Shown: piece after piece, positions 24,405 to 37,060 of the stretch
Layout: every line of letters begins with the position of its first letter
Position numbering within the stretch: the stretch's first letter is position 1
Assembly: GCA_009823395.1 (NCBI GenBank)
Contig: CM020505.1
Coordinates: forward strand, 5,168,129 to 5,232,128
DNA length: 64,000 bases
Direction: 5' to 3'
Source: Thamnaconus septentrionalis
Lineage: Eukaryota; Chordata; Actinopteri; Tetraodontiformes; Monacanthidae
Program-made: the position numbers and the translations under genes
The notes under the pieces: generated by a model
Told to the model about the DNA's origin: nothing
Seen by the model: only the letters and a program-made list of their open reading frames with translations
Database searches by the model: none

Positions 24405-25485
24405 GGCCCCCGTTACTCAAACAGAAAGCACACTGTCTCTCTCCCGCGTCGCCTCACGCTGCTCCTAGTAATGACTGCTCGGACACACTTTTCATTCTGT
24501 CGACATCTCGCCCTCAGTGGTACATCAGCGTTTCATCCCAGTCATCGGACTTTTTTATTTTTTTTTTTCCCTTTCTTGTCTTGACCACAGCGGCTAAACT
24601 AATGGGATTTAATCCCTCTCAGATTCTAACGAAAGATTTGTCTTTAAAAGGCAGCGAGTGAGCGTTTGTGTGAGAGTGATTGCAGACCCCATTGCGCCTC
24701 TTCAGCGCGGTCGCCCTGGTGGCCTCTCCCCACTCCGTCTCATCTTGAATCAGTCTGGCAGCCGCTGCAGCTGCGACGCTTCTTTCGTCCCTCAATTTGT
24801 CCGTTGAAATTACAAAAACATTTAATCTTATAAAGGTGGACTTGATGCTTCCCCGTACTACAAAAGTAACCAAAATACCAAAAAAGCCCACCACATATCC
24901 ATCACAACATTCACCTCTGAGCATTTTGCCTCAGTTTGCGGCCACAATGCTTGAAAGAGATGCGACCATTTGTTTGTTTCCTTTCCTCACCTCCCCGCCC
25001 TCAGTCCGTTCCACGAAGGTCGAGACCTCCGGAGGCAGCAAACAGCTCGCGGGTTGCTTGATGAGCGGGCGGCTCCGCGGGGTCACCATGGATTAATTGG
25101 CAGCTCGCTGGAAAACATTAGTATCTCGGTCGCCGCTCTCCGGAGAGAGGCGAGAGGGCGGGAGAAAATAAAGGTGAAGTGATCCGCTGTCTCTAATTAC
25201 TGGAACCGTTTCCTTTGGGGACTTCTGTTGTGTCTGATAAGCAAGAACAAAACAAGGCGACGGTTATTTGGAGAAGACCTACACTGCTGCTCTCAAACCG
25301 CTGCAGAGGGAATTCTGCATTTTAGGCCAACGTTCTATAAGGTCTGATCTTTTTTTCCCCCCCCAATTTTCTTTACATCGCAGCTCTGCAGTGAAACCTG
25401 ACGAGCAGCACAAGGGTCATCAGTATTAAGTGCGACGGCGGTCAACGCAGCGGTGTCTTGAAATCGTCGGAAGCGGGTTCATTTT

Positions 25486-25500
25486 TCGCAGGGGGCGCAA
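25486..25500 (+). promoter_or_regulatory. CTCF-like motif (plus strand)
   Basis: TCGCAGGGGGCGCAA carries the CAGGGGGCGC core of the CTCF consensus. Motif match only. Confidence 0.4.
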
Positions 25501-25729
25501 AACGATGAGGCGCTAATGAAGGACTCTTGGCTCAGCGAGGCGAAGGAACTTTCAGAATGAAGCATTAAAAGCGAGGCGCCGCTCATTTTCCCCCCTCCAG
25601 CCGCGTCGACCAAGCTGATCGCGCCTGCTCTCTCCGCACTGTGAGCCTCTCAATGACGTGAGGGGTCTTTGAGCTTTAATTTATGAAATCAGTTGCTCAG
25701 CACTTTCCCCACCTGTGCATCTGTGTTTC

Positions 25730-25768
<39 letters not shown>
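25730..25768. repeat. (GAT)13 trinucleotide array
   Basis: Thirteen GAT units. The minus strand reads as poly-serine in one frame, which creates a spurious open frame. Confidence 0.95.
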
Positions 25769-26107
25769 ATAGGGGCAGAGAAGGGACAGGAGGTGTGTAG
25801 CAGTGTAACACATCCCATCAACCTCAAAAATAAAAAATAAATAAAAGTAGGTTCAGTTGAAAGGTAGACAGCTCGCACATTAACCGCGGAAGCAGAGCAG
25901 CTGCAGCGCCGCCACAGCCTGGATTTGTCTCACATGACTAATGACGCCGTCCAGCGCCGGATACCGTACTTGTCGCCGGTGTTCACAAGTCTCACAAGTC
26001 TCACATGCACCCCCGCGAAAGAAATGTGAGCGCTCGCTCGCTCGCCCCCCACTCCCCCACTCCCCACTCCCCGGTTGTCATTCGCCGGAAAACCCTCCAC
26101 GCGTCCG

Positions 26108-26122
26108 CCAGTAGATGGCGTG
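26108..26122 (+). promoter_or_regulatory. CTCF-like motif (plus strand)
   Basis: CCAGTAGATGGCGTG fits the degenerate CTCF consensus CCASYAGRKGGCRSY at every position. It lies 0.6 kb from the 25,486 motif, in the same orientation. Confidence 0.5.
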
Positions 26123-26149
26123 GACGATCTGACTGCTCCGTCGGAGGCG

Positions 26150-26650
26150 ACGGCTTAAGATGGAGGCTCTCTGCCCGCGCTTCCCTGACTGTCATCGTAA
26201 TGATGTTGCCGAGTTACATAAGAGTGCAGTATCTCTCAGCAGGCTCCCCATAAGAAATTATGCGTTAGATCTCGTCCCAAAACTCCCCGCTTTTACTTCT
26301 TTGTGCTGCTGCTGCTGCTGCTGCTGCTGTGCGGGGCTGCAGCCGCAGAGAGACGCGGCGGCGCTCCTTCTCTCTCCCCTCCCTCCGCCGCTGATGGAGA
26401 GTTCCTGCTCTGAACGCTGACCTAATTAATGAAGCAATTGATGAATGTAAATACCAGATTAGTTATGCAAATGATCAGAACACAGGAGAGGAGAGGAGTC
26501 GGGAGGGGAGGGGAGGTGGGGGAGTCCCCGTTAGGAAGTTGTGAGGGTGCAGAAATTATGAATGCATGAGGCAAGATCTTAGAAAACACTCAGAAGGACC
26601 ATAATAAAGCTGTGAGGGTTTAAATAAGCATTCCTAATGAGGGTTCAGAC
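26150..26650. promoter_or_regulatory. Candidate conserved non-coding element with homeodomain and octamer words
   Basis: Complex, non-repetitive sequence on both sides of a CTG array (26,304-26,330). It includes CCTAATTAATGAAGC (homeodomain-type ATTAATTA core) and TTATGCAAATGA (POU octamer ATGCAAAT at 26,465-26,472). Further on are several AATTATGAATGCAT-type words. This composition is typical of vertebrate developmental enhancers; conservation was not tested. Confidence 0.4.
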
Positions 26651-29600
26651 GGAGGGACCTCGCCACTGCTACGCTGCCCCCTTTTTGTTTGTGGTTGTGG
26701 AATAAATCTGACTCGTGGAAGCATCTGGGAGCGTCCTCGGTCCTGTGCACATGGAAGGGATTTTCATCTCTTTTCTGGACGTGTATGAGTGCAAGAAGCA
26801 GTGACGACAACCACTGCAGAAGTCATTTCTTTCTCCTATGACCCCTGCCTCTTGTAGACCAGTGGAAGAATAATACTGGCAGTAGTGACTTCCTCATATT
26901 TTGTCTTCACTTCAAGCAAACAGTTAAGAAATGAGTTCAGAACCTTCACGAGGTTGCATGCAGGAGCACTTTATTTTTTTCTTTTTTGCCCATAAATGCG
27001 TGTTTCCCCCCATAAATGAGAATCAAAGTCATTTTGTAATGTTGCACTGTGGGGTCAAGCAGCTACCAATATGTTTTTGGCTGCATGTGATGATTGGACC
27101 AAACACTTGAGACTATTTAAATTAAACCGTGAATTAATTGTAGTGTCCAATTTATTCCGATTATTTCCATTTGAAATTATTGTATACAAAATCCCCAAAG
27201 CCTAATAATAAGTAAATTCAAGAAGAAACCGCGGGAGTGCGCCACTGTAATTCAGGATTCTTTTTGCAATAGTTCAAAGTTCAAGACATCACAAGTCTCT
27301 TTACCAGGGTCACGTGCTCGTGTCAAACTGATGATTTCGCTAAAAATAGTCTTCTGCCTCTTTGAGAGGCAGGTGGTGGTGGAGGAGGCGTTGGTCTTCC
27401 ATCAGCTGACCGTTGAGACGACTGTGATAACAGAGGGGCTGTGGTTGCCTCGTGGAGGGCACACTGCAGGAACCCTGCTGACCTGAACCCTGACAAAACT
27501 CTGAGTCAGTCGGGGGAAAAAAGGAGGGACATATGTCTATAACCTTGCTGCCTCGAAGGGCTGTTGCGTGACAGGGAGAGCTGGTTACACAAACAGTCGG
27601 TCCACAGGCCGAAAAAAGCCCATCGAAAGCATCTTACGCACTTTAGGAGGAAGCAGAGGCCGCAAATCCGACACGGCAAATCATGATTCATTGTTCTGAG
27701 CATTGGGCTGGATTTAAGGTGGGACCATTCTGACAGCCTTGTGCTTAAGTTAATTAATATTGTATGCGATGTTGGCAGTACACGGAGAGATAGGTGGGTT
27801 TTAGGCTGCTGCATCCCATCCGCTGAGGGATGAATGATTTATTCCAGACGGTGGAGTAATTGTGATTTGGGAGAAACGCCTCACTAAACTGGATGGTTGG
27901 GGATTTTAAAGGGACACCGGTTGAAAGCGTCGAGTCACGGGCCAAACTGGAAGTGGAGGGCAGCGGGTGTGAGGCTGTTAAAGTGGCAAGGTCGAAATCG
28001 ATGCCAGGGCCAAAATCTTGGCTTTAGGAAAATGAATAATCCTCCTCCTCCTCCTTCTCCTCTCGAAACCCGCAGCTTAAGAGGAGCCATTAGAGACCTG
28101 CGCAGCTCTGACAAATGAATATGAGGGCATTTCTCGCACACTGATTTTTCTTTTTTAACAAACTAACGTCTCTGCAGATTTGCTTCAGGAAATATTTTAG
28201 GTGTGCGGCGCGCAGGATACCCAGTTTGACCGTAGTACAGTATATAGCATGACTGAGGTGACTGTATGGCCTCTTTTTTATTTTTTTAAAAAAAGTAGGA
28301 ATTTTATAAAATCCCTAAAAATCTGTTCTTCAGATTATTAATTGTTTGCATTCATTTAAATATTAGTATCTGCAACAAACCGCTACACTGGGCTAGGCTA
28401 TTACTGATGTGCTTGTCACAGTGTTGAGCCTTCACGCGTCATGACGCTAAAGAGCGGCGGCTCCTGCTCTTGCATCAAAACAAAAGAGATGTGCCGACTG
28501 CCTGTGCAGTGCTCTCGCATAAAGAAACATAGTTAGCTTTATGGAATGAATTTCAGAATTGTCGTTAACATGAGCGATGGGAAGCGTTGTGTGCTGTCTG
28601 CAAAGCTGACACCTGTGCAGGAGTAAAGAGAAGGTGTTTTTTTTTTATATATCTGAAATTCCACATTTAAAAAGGAAATGAATACTTGAATTAAGTGTAT
28701 AATTACCTTGAGCATCTTTGGGTATTTTTTGCAGTATCTCCAAGAGGCCGGGTAGGGTGTCCTCTTTTTGGGTTTGCAGAATATGGTCACCTTGAGCCTA
28801 GCTGCCTGTTATGTGCAGTGTACCAGGCCAGATTCAACTGGCCTCTGGTGCCACAGGGGAGGTAAACAGTGCAGTTAATGGCTTGCAGCTAACATTGGCA
28901 TCCTTCTCAGGACTTACTGGTGATTACTGGTGATTCTGAAAGTCCTGCATCAATGATCTTTACTAAGATTCATCTGGTATTCATTCTGTATTAGAAGTAA
29001 TGCAGTGTAGTTGCAGCATATGTTGCATATACAATAAGAAAAAAGTGGATCTTATTTTTATTGATTGACTTTATTGATTGTTTAAATGTCGCAGTGTTCT
29101 CTCACTTTGCTACTGCTGTTGAAAAACGACATTTTTGGAAAAGAAAAAAAACACAGCCTGTTTAAATACAGCCAGTGTCCTCGGTCCTCATGGGTCATCA
29201 TAGGTCATTATGGGTCAGCTGTTCTCCCTTGTCACATGTCAATAATAAGATCAATTGTGGTCCCACTTTATTCCTCCCAGTGACTCGGACCATAATCTGA
29301 TCAATGGGTTGATCCTAAACTGGCATATGTACAAATAGCCAACTTTTAAAATGTATAGTGTCTGTGATTATCATTATGCTATTGATTGAGTTAATCTCCT
29401 CCTCGTTTATTTACCTGTTGTTTGTGACTTCATGCAGATCAGACAGCTTCAGATGGAAGTGTTTTATATTATGCACTCTTTACAATTTTTGTTTTTGGAG
29501 TGGGGCCCGAAACACACACAGAATGTGGGTATTTTTGAGAGCCCATCGGTGTGGAATCCCATAGTGGAGTAATTACAACGACCAGCAGGTGTGTGGTCGG

Positions 29601-29856
29601 CTGACCTTGCCATCCTGTTTGTGGCCTCCCAGGTTTTAAAGTCATGTAAGAGTTAAGAGTTTTGTTTACTTCACCTTTTTCCTTTAATCCTCCTAGTTAC
29701 TATACCCAGAGAGCTAAAATACAGTTTAATTCCTCGTTTGCATTTTGCATCTTTTAGTATCTTTTAGTGTGTGGCCTCAGGGTGTGTCCCAACTATTGAA
29801 TATATTGTGTGCATAATTGAGCAAAGTGCCTACACACTGACAAATATGGTAAAAAA

Positions 29857-29858
<2 letters not shown>

Positions 29859-29894
<36 letters not shown>
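29859..29894. repeat. (AT)n microsatellite
   Basis: About 17 uninterrupted AT units, self-complementary and able to form a cruciform. Confidence 0.95.
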
Positions 29895-29896
<2 letters not shown>

Positions 29897-30762
29897 TGAA
29901 GTAATATTAATATTGCCTAAACCATCCAACATCCTCATTGATCCAACATCTCTCTCTCTCCCTCCGTCTCTGTCTCTCTCTCCCCTTCAGTTCTGAAACA
30001 CCTGCACACCTGAAAGACATCCACTTATCAACCTCAGCACTACAAATACTCCTGCTCTGCTTGGTTGGATCATTTTGTCTGCTCATGCAGTACTCTGCCA
30101 CTCCCGCGCTGACTTCTTATGGAATATTTTTGTGTTCATTTGAATGGTTTCTTTCTCTGTTGTCGGTCACAAATCCTATTTTTGCAGGAATGTTCAATGT
30201 CCTCGCCCTGTTCTGACAAAAAGCCCGGCGCAAAACCACCACCTTGTGTTTTTGAATATATCAATCTTACCTCACCTGGGCTCAGTCTTGGTATTGGTTC
30301 CGATTTTACCCAAATGACACCTTGACACTTTACTCAAATGTTAATTTGAACTTGGAGCAGATTGTTCTCCAGGAGAATGTAGGGAACTATCTCCGTGGCT
30401 ACAGTGTGAGGAGAAGTAATGATAAAATCAGGAAGGCTTAAATTCCAGCTTCTGAGAATGACCTGATTTTTTTTTTTTCCACCCCAATTTCTCACTTTCC
30501 AGTCTGCCTTTGCCATATACTTATAAGGATCAGAGGCTCTCCATATGCTCCTCATGTCCCTTTCTACACGGGAGACTCCAGGGATTAAGAGGCTTGTGCT
30601 CCAAATGAAGCCAAACTGGCCTCGGCTTTGCCGCGGCATATAGACAGAGAGAGATTCAGGGAGCATGAGAGGTGCAGAATCACTCTTGTTCGCACCACTG
30701 TACTCTCACTTTCTGTACGACACACACAGGCTTATACGGCTGCCAGATAGCTTCCTCCTTGC

Positions 30763-30767
<5 letters not shown>

Positions 30768-30794
<27 letters not shown>
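30768..30794. repeat. (GT)n microsatellite
   Basis: A GT run of about 13 units followed by GCGAGCGAGCGAG. Confidence 0.95.
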
Positions 30795-30798
<4 letters not shown>

Positions 30799-32389
30799 CG
30801 AGCGAGTGAAATCTTCACCTCCCATATACAGAAAACAACATTTCTGGTAGTCGCACCTCCAGGATGCAAAGTGACGGCTTCTTTTGGTGTCAGAGTTGTT
30901 TAATCCCTCCAGCCTCTGCACAAGCATGCTCATCTTAAACCTTTTAGTAAAGACAACCCCCCCGCACCCCACTCCGATGAAGGCACACAGACTTTTCAGG
31001 CTTATTAGGATATTGCCAAAACTGGTGTGTCTGTCGGTGCAGATGTTAATACAATCATGGGGGGGGCAGATTTGCATGGATAAGTGGCAGATTTCTTGTG
31101 TAGGCAAGATGCTGCGTGGAGTAATCTGACCCAGGGCCAAAGAAACAAGATGCCAGGGGTCCACCATCCACCCTCTGTGTCAAGACCTGATAGCGTGCTG
31201 TGCACACACACCAAACATAAATTACATAGGAAGATAATGCTGCCAATGCGTGCATGTATGTGTGTGTGATTTGTTGACAAAAGTGCTCTGGTGCCATCAT
31301 CTCTGCTCCCCAAGAGGCAGCTAAAACAAACATTACTACTAAATTGTTGCTAATTTTTAAAGTAGAAATATTAATTCTCTCAACTACAGCTTCAAAAATG
31401 TCTATGGAACACAATGTCCTTTTAGGGCACAAAGTCTTATTATTTTTTTTTTTTCCCAACTTAACAGATTAACTTCAAGATGTTGTGCAATTAAATACAC
31501 TCATTTCTTTACCCCATCTGGGTTTGTTGTCCTTTGACGATGGACATTTAGGATAGAATATTCCTCTCAGTCATTTCTTAGACTTCTGCAGCTTTTAAAG
31601 ACCCAAACATGCAAAATACACGTCACCATTTTTTTTCTTTCAGAAATGTCTCCAAGAACTCCAAGAGATGAGAAAGGTTCACCCTTTTAAATTTTTCGCT
31701 TTCTCCACTTTTCAAAAAAGATTGTACAAAAAACCCCCCCCAACAATAACAAAGCTCTGACTGAAAAAATCACAACCCTCTTTTACGTCAGAAAGGGCAC
31801 CAATAGTTCATCAGTCTACTAGCCTACATATATGAGAAATAATGTAGGTCCGTAACTTCCCCAATTCCCAAGAAGACAGTTCATGTGAGACCTACAAGTT
31901 GAAGGTCTTCTTTTATTTAATTCTCTTTTGAAATGATGTGTGTGGGTCATGGGCAACATTTAATAAACAGAAGGAACCAACTGGGAGTAATCAAATTGAT
32001 TAGAGTAAAACCAAACACTTTGAAAAGCAATTCAAAAGCAGTGGTTAAAGCGAACTAACAGCTCAACCCTACATCTCCAGGAATACAAATCAATAGCCGG
32101 CAATTGGCATGTGGTTTTTGGGTGGAAGGAGGAAGATGGAGATGCCTCTTAGCCACCAGCCTCTGTTATCTCTGCTGGCAAAGTAGGAGGATTCCTCTGG
32201 AAGCAATCTGTCAATGGTCATAGCAAAAAGAAGACAGCAGAAACAATGAAAGCAAAAAGCAGAGCAACAATACGCGGCTGATGCGCCTGGTCTGCTGTTT
32301 TTGCTCCCTTCCAAACATGTGGGAGGAGTAACAAAAGATCAGTTTTAGTTTAGTTTTTTTTTTTTTTTTTTTTTTTGAATACTGTAAAC

Positions 32390-32755
32390 AGCGGGCTAAA
32401 TATGCCGTTTCCTGGAAATCTGTGGAGATTATCAGAAAATCAATCATGCGGCGCTGCTCCACTGGACTCTCCATTGAAAAATAAAGATCTGAAAATGGGT
32501 GATAAATACGGAGCTTTTAACAGACCCCATAAAGAGCGGCTGTGACCTAATTACGTCTTCAGAGCGATGTCTCAGACCACAGGCCTGCCACCGCTGCAGT
32601 GTTGGCAATGCAAGATAAGTATCATAAACTGATGACTTAACAAAGATAACATTTCGTTTCCCAGAAGAACTCACAGATTGTGGTCTTGATCTTTCAGCAC
32701 TGCAATATTCATCAGACCTCAATTAGCTGAGCAGACAATGCCCCCTGCTGGACCT
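32390..32755. promoter_or_regulatory. Candidate conserved non-coding element ending in a CTCF-like motif
   Basis: A low-redundancy stretch with words such as GATTATCAGAAAATCAATCA and ACCTAATTACGTC, directly followed by the minus-strand CTCF-like motif at 32,739-32,752. It looks like constrained regulatory DNA; conservation was not tested. Confidence 0.35.
32739..32752 (-). promoter_or_regulatory. CTCF-like motif (minus strand)
   Basis: The minus strand reads CCAGCAGGGGGCAT, an excellent match to the CTCF core. It is oriented toward the plus-strand motifs at 25.5 and 26.1 kb. Confidence 0.5.
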
Positions 32756-35700
32756 GTAGCCTTGGTAGCCTGCCTGGCACCGTCCAGAGAGAAAAACAAA
32801 ACAAAAAAAATAACACCTATCTGGTTTCTTGCTCTACTAGTTTTCTTTTTCTTACCCCCTTCACCAGCGTCCTCTTTGGTTTCTGTGGTGCCCATCCTGA
32901 AAATAGAAAACTAGCTGGCCAGCACTTTTTTCACAGCCAAAGAACTGATGTTGGCTTGGAGTGGTGCTCTACAGCATTGTGTGTTCTATAAAAAACTACA
33001 TTGCGTTGCTTTTGTATGAGTGTAGAAGCACCTATAGGCTTCCCCTCCATTTTATTGGAGATAAATATTCAGACACAACGACATACTTGTTCCAGTCAAA
33101 AGTAAGACTTATTGAGAGGCAATCAAATGTCTCATGTTGGACTCGGGAGTCTTGTCCGCCAGCCCAGTTAAACGTATGTGTGAGGCGTAACTGGCAGATG
33201 GCACTACGTTTCCCTCTTTGCTTTTGAGAGTTGCCTCATCTGCTTCTGATGTAACATGATTTACTTATGACTCCAGCAAACGACAACCATCGCACATTCG
33301 GCTGGCTGACACTGCGAGCTGCCAGGGAAAAGAGAGAGAGCGCGGGGTGAATAGGTGGGATGCCTGACAGATGGAGAGTGGGGGGCGGGCGGGTCAGAGG
33401 CAGGACAGCGGCCGTGCGCTACACTCGCTGTCACAGATATTATATACCACACAGAGGCGATGCTCCGGGCTGACAAGGTCTCCAGCTAGGACCGGACCAT
33501 CTGGTGCTGCTATGGTGCGCCACATGTTCTGAGGCCAACCCCTATTGTTCTGGCTGCTTCACCACCTCAGACATATATATAGTGGATCATCATCTCTACT
33601 GACCGTAATGTTCAATCGAGGCGTGAGTGACAATTACTTCTTTCGCGTCGTCTTCAGCAGCATCGTGGAAATGCGTTCCATTTGGCTGCGATGACTGTAA
33701 CCCATTGATATTTTCAGCGGCAAAGGGATGGCAGGGATCAATAACTGTTATCAACAAGGATAACAGTCAATAGATGTGTCTCCTTATGCACATCCAGAAG
33801 GCTGCACACGCACACGGGCCGCGGACGCCAAAGGACTCAAAGTAAAGCAAATGTCAACCAATTCCATTTGCAACGTTCAGCCACAAAGGGGAAGCGTCAC
33901 ACGTCAACAACAGCAGACTGTGTCCTCAAAATGTACTAATAAATAAATAAATAAAATAATGACGGGGAAAGACATTAAACAAGTCATAAGAGTATCTAAA
34001 GCTGGTGGATGTTTGTCATACATTGCCTGGTTTCTTTAGCGTTCATGGTATCCATTTCCATTTTCCCATTATCTTCAATTTGAATAATTCATCTTCACCA
34101 TGAAGATCAAGGCTGATCATCTTGCTGCCCATTCTGTCGAATGGCGCCCCACATTTCTTGCATAATCTACAGGAATCAAAGCATCAATAATCTCCGTCCT
34201 TGCCGCCTAAATGTTTATTAATGTAAAGTGACAAAAGGCAGCGTGAGGCATGTTGTTTTTCCCAGCTTTGTTTTTAAACACAAGAAAATGTGTCATTGTT
34301 TGCAAAAGCTAAATTCAGTTTTAAGTTTACATATTCTCCTGTGTCTGTGTCCTGCATGTAGTGCGTAAAGTGTACTGAACATTAGACGGCGCCTATGTAA
34401 CCAATAAATTACCTCTTACCTTTACACCTCATCCACTGTGTTTATCTTCCCTTTTCCATTACGCTTCAAAAAAAGGCACATTATGCTGAAAGCATAATCT
34501 TGTTGTTAGCTATGTAATGCAGATGTGGTCAGGATGGAGAGATGTGTTGTTAAAATAAAGCATTGCACCGCATTTGGCAGCATGCATTGTTTGTCTCTCG
34601 CCCTCCAGTAGTCACCGTTGTTTACATACAGTACATCCAACCTTGACTGCACTGTGTCTTCTTTAACACGCTCGTTACCATAACCATGACAACAGAGGGA
34701 AAGGCTCCACAGAAAAACAAGGTCTTTCAAAACCCGCAGCCGAGTGTTGACTCTTCTTAATTTTGAATCCATGCTGCAGACGAGACATTAAGCAAAATAA
34801 TCACTTTTAAAATGCACTGTGGTATCCGGGGTTCTTTTACGCCACGCGACTGAGTAGAAGACGAGCCTCCTTAACTGACTCTGCCATACTTTAAGACACT
34901 TGTACTTTATTGCTTTGCCTGTGACGCAGAGTTGCTTCTGCAAAATAGTGTCCAAGCTTTTGTTTTATGATGGCAACTTTACAAGGACACTTGACGGCAC
35001 GTGTAATTAAATCGGAAAGGACAGATCACAAAAGAATGTGCGGCACATAGGCGGAAAAATAAAGAGCTACTTCAGGGGAACGCTGACCTGAAACAAACCA
35101 AAACAAAACAGAGAGAAAATTGATTTGAAAGATTATGTAGCAGTTGATGTTCCAGGTTCCGGAGCACTTTGTATGCAGTGAAACACTGCACAAACATTAA
35201 AACAAGCCCGCCTTCTGCCCTGAAGGCCGTGTGGGTTTATATGCATTCTTGCGCTGTAAGCTTGTCGGTGTAAATCTCTGTCTGCAAACACACCATTTTA
35301 CATTCAACCTTCCTGCTAAGCAACAAAGCACAGAGTTTTCTTTTTTTTATCATTTGGATGTGGATTTTTGTGTGGACAGGATGTGTGGACATCCAGTCTG
35401 AGCATGTGTGTGAATTTAGTGGTACATTCTTTATGAACAAAAACTATTTAACTTGACGAGCTGCTGTCTAAGACTTTCTGATTTTTGGTGGCTTGAAAAT
35501 ATAACACATAAATCAAAATGAAATGCTACTACTACAGTTATAAAGGTGGTGTAAAATTGGAGCTACTACCTATACTGTTTAAATAAACTGTGACTATAAA
35601 AAAAAGAAAAAAAAAAGAAAATTGAAACATCATCAGTAATCTGGGTGGAAGATCCCTTTATTTATCCATCTAGAGCTTCACTTCGTCCGCTGGTTTGGTA

Positions 35701-36170
35701 AAACCGTTCCAAGCTCTCCACCTTATTAGGTTTTTTTTTAGACCAGGAAGAAGGTTCCAACAATCAGACAACGTTTTGTATTTGTACCATCAACGGAAAC
35801 CAATTTATCATCATCACCCTGCAAATTATCAGCTGGAATCTGAGAGCAGGTCACTGGGGACTCGCAATGACTGATCCTGTCCCCGGTTCCTGAGTGAGGA
35901 AGGATCAGCCTAAATGTTCTTAATTCAGCCATTAGTCGACTATGACAAATAGGACACAGATTAAGGAATGCAATTTCCCCTTTTCCCAATATGGCTGGAG
36001 GTCTCATTTGGAGATATCGCCAATCTTTACATGGCTCCATCATGAAGCCTCTTGCGAAGCCTAGGGAGACGCTTCCTCTCCTTCACTGACATCCCCATTA
36101 GAGCAATCCTGCTGATAAATGCCACGCGGAACAAAAAAAAAAAAAAGGTGATTTCGTTTCAACGCGCTCC
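32756..36170. other. Intergenic block 32.8-36.2 kb
   Basis: Non-coding by inspection. It contains an AATA-type array at about 33,938-33,956 and short poly-A/T runs near 35,600 and 36,135. No mobile element was recognised. Confidence 0.5.
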
Positions 36171-37060
36171 TCAGGCTGCATTCCGAGACGGGCCGAGCTC
36201 CTCTTCAACTGCCCTGTAAATTATACCCTGTTTCATCACACAGCAAACCATGACCCTCTTACTATGAATAATGCATCCGAGTAGTCAGGAGCTCTTAATG
36301 GATGCGTAAAGCATGGCGGTGATAACTATGACCCCCACCTCGGCTAATTCAGTTGCCGTGCATGTAGAAAATATGACAAAAAAGGATTTCAAATCAGCCG
36401 TGGACAATGAAACAGATCACCTGGTCAGGGGCAACAACCAAATGTGAAGGAACGACGCAAAATTCAGCTTTTTAGACTTCGGGATTAAAAAATTGCTCTC
36501 TCTCCGTGTGTGTTGTTCCCCTTGCTTTTAGTAGCCGAGCTGACAACAGGTTCGTGTTGGCATAAGCAAATCTCCACTACCTGTTTCCCATTGGAACCGA
36601 GCCCCACTGATCCCGACATCCTGTCAATAAAGAAGAAAATGCAGCTCAATAGTAACAAAAAGATAGCCAACTAAAAATAGGCCAAGTTGTAACTTACAGG
36701 AAAATGTAACAATGCTGAAGCAATACCAATCAGGTCGTCCTCTCACTTGCAATACCATCTACTGAGTCACTTGACATTCATCACATGATGGTGAATAAGC
36801 GAAAACTGGCTGTGTAATATCCCTGTTTGGCCGGTGGATGCTCAGCGCTCGCTACTTGGGCAACTGCAGTTTTGTATGCAGCTCCTTCCCGGCAATGCAA
36901 ACTAGCTAATTAGAGAATTCCGAATGCAGCACAAGTCCTGGGTATTGACAGGGACACTTATAGACTTTCCTCAGATCGATAGCAAACCATTTTCTGCCTT
37001 TGAGCCGTCCACAGACCAGCGGAATGCAGATCGCGAGGGGCATAACTGAGCTTTAAATTG
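36170..37060. promoter_or_regulatory. Candidate conserved non-coding region
   Basis: About 0.9 kb of complex sequence with few simple repeats and many ATTA/TAAT, TGAATAATGCAT and GCTAATTAGAG words. No exon was recognised. It reads like developmental enhancer DNA. Confidence 0.3.

Larger units (their letters stand above)
22550..26450. promoter_or_regulatory. Broad GC- and CpG-rich block 22.6-26.5 kb
   Basis: A stretch of nearly 4 kb is richer in C, G and CpG than the flanks, strongest at 23.9-24.1 and 24.9-26.4 kb. It contains CAC, GAT and CTG trinucleotide arrays and two CTCF-like motifs (25,486 and 26,108). No open frame shows recognisable protein homology. An 86-codon frame with a strong start context (ATG at 26160, A at -3, G at +4) runs through the CTG array and encodes nine cysteines in a row. 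I judge the block to be regulatory or an unannotated non-coding transcript start rather than a coding gene. Confidence 0.45.
26651..32390. other. Intergenic block 26.7-32.4 kb
   Basis: Non-coding by inspection. It contains an AT array at 29,859-29,894 and a CT-rich tract near 29,950-29,990. It also holds a GT microsatellite at 30,768-30,794 and several poly-T runs. Open frames of 60-150 codons are scattered on both strands without recognised domains or splice-site framing. Confidence 0.55.

Noticed and set aside
25681..25878. Poly-serine minus-strand frame
   Set aside because: Artefact of the GAT trinucleotide array.
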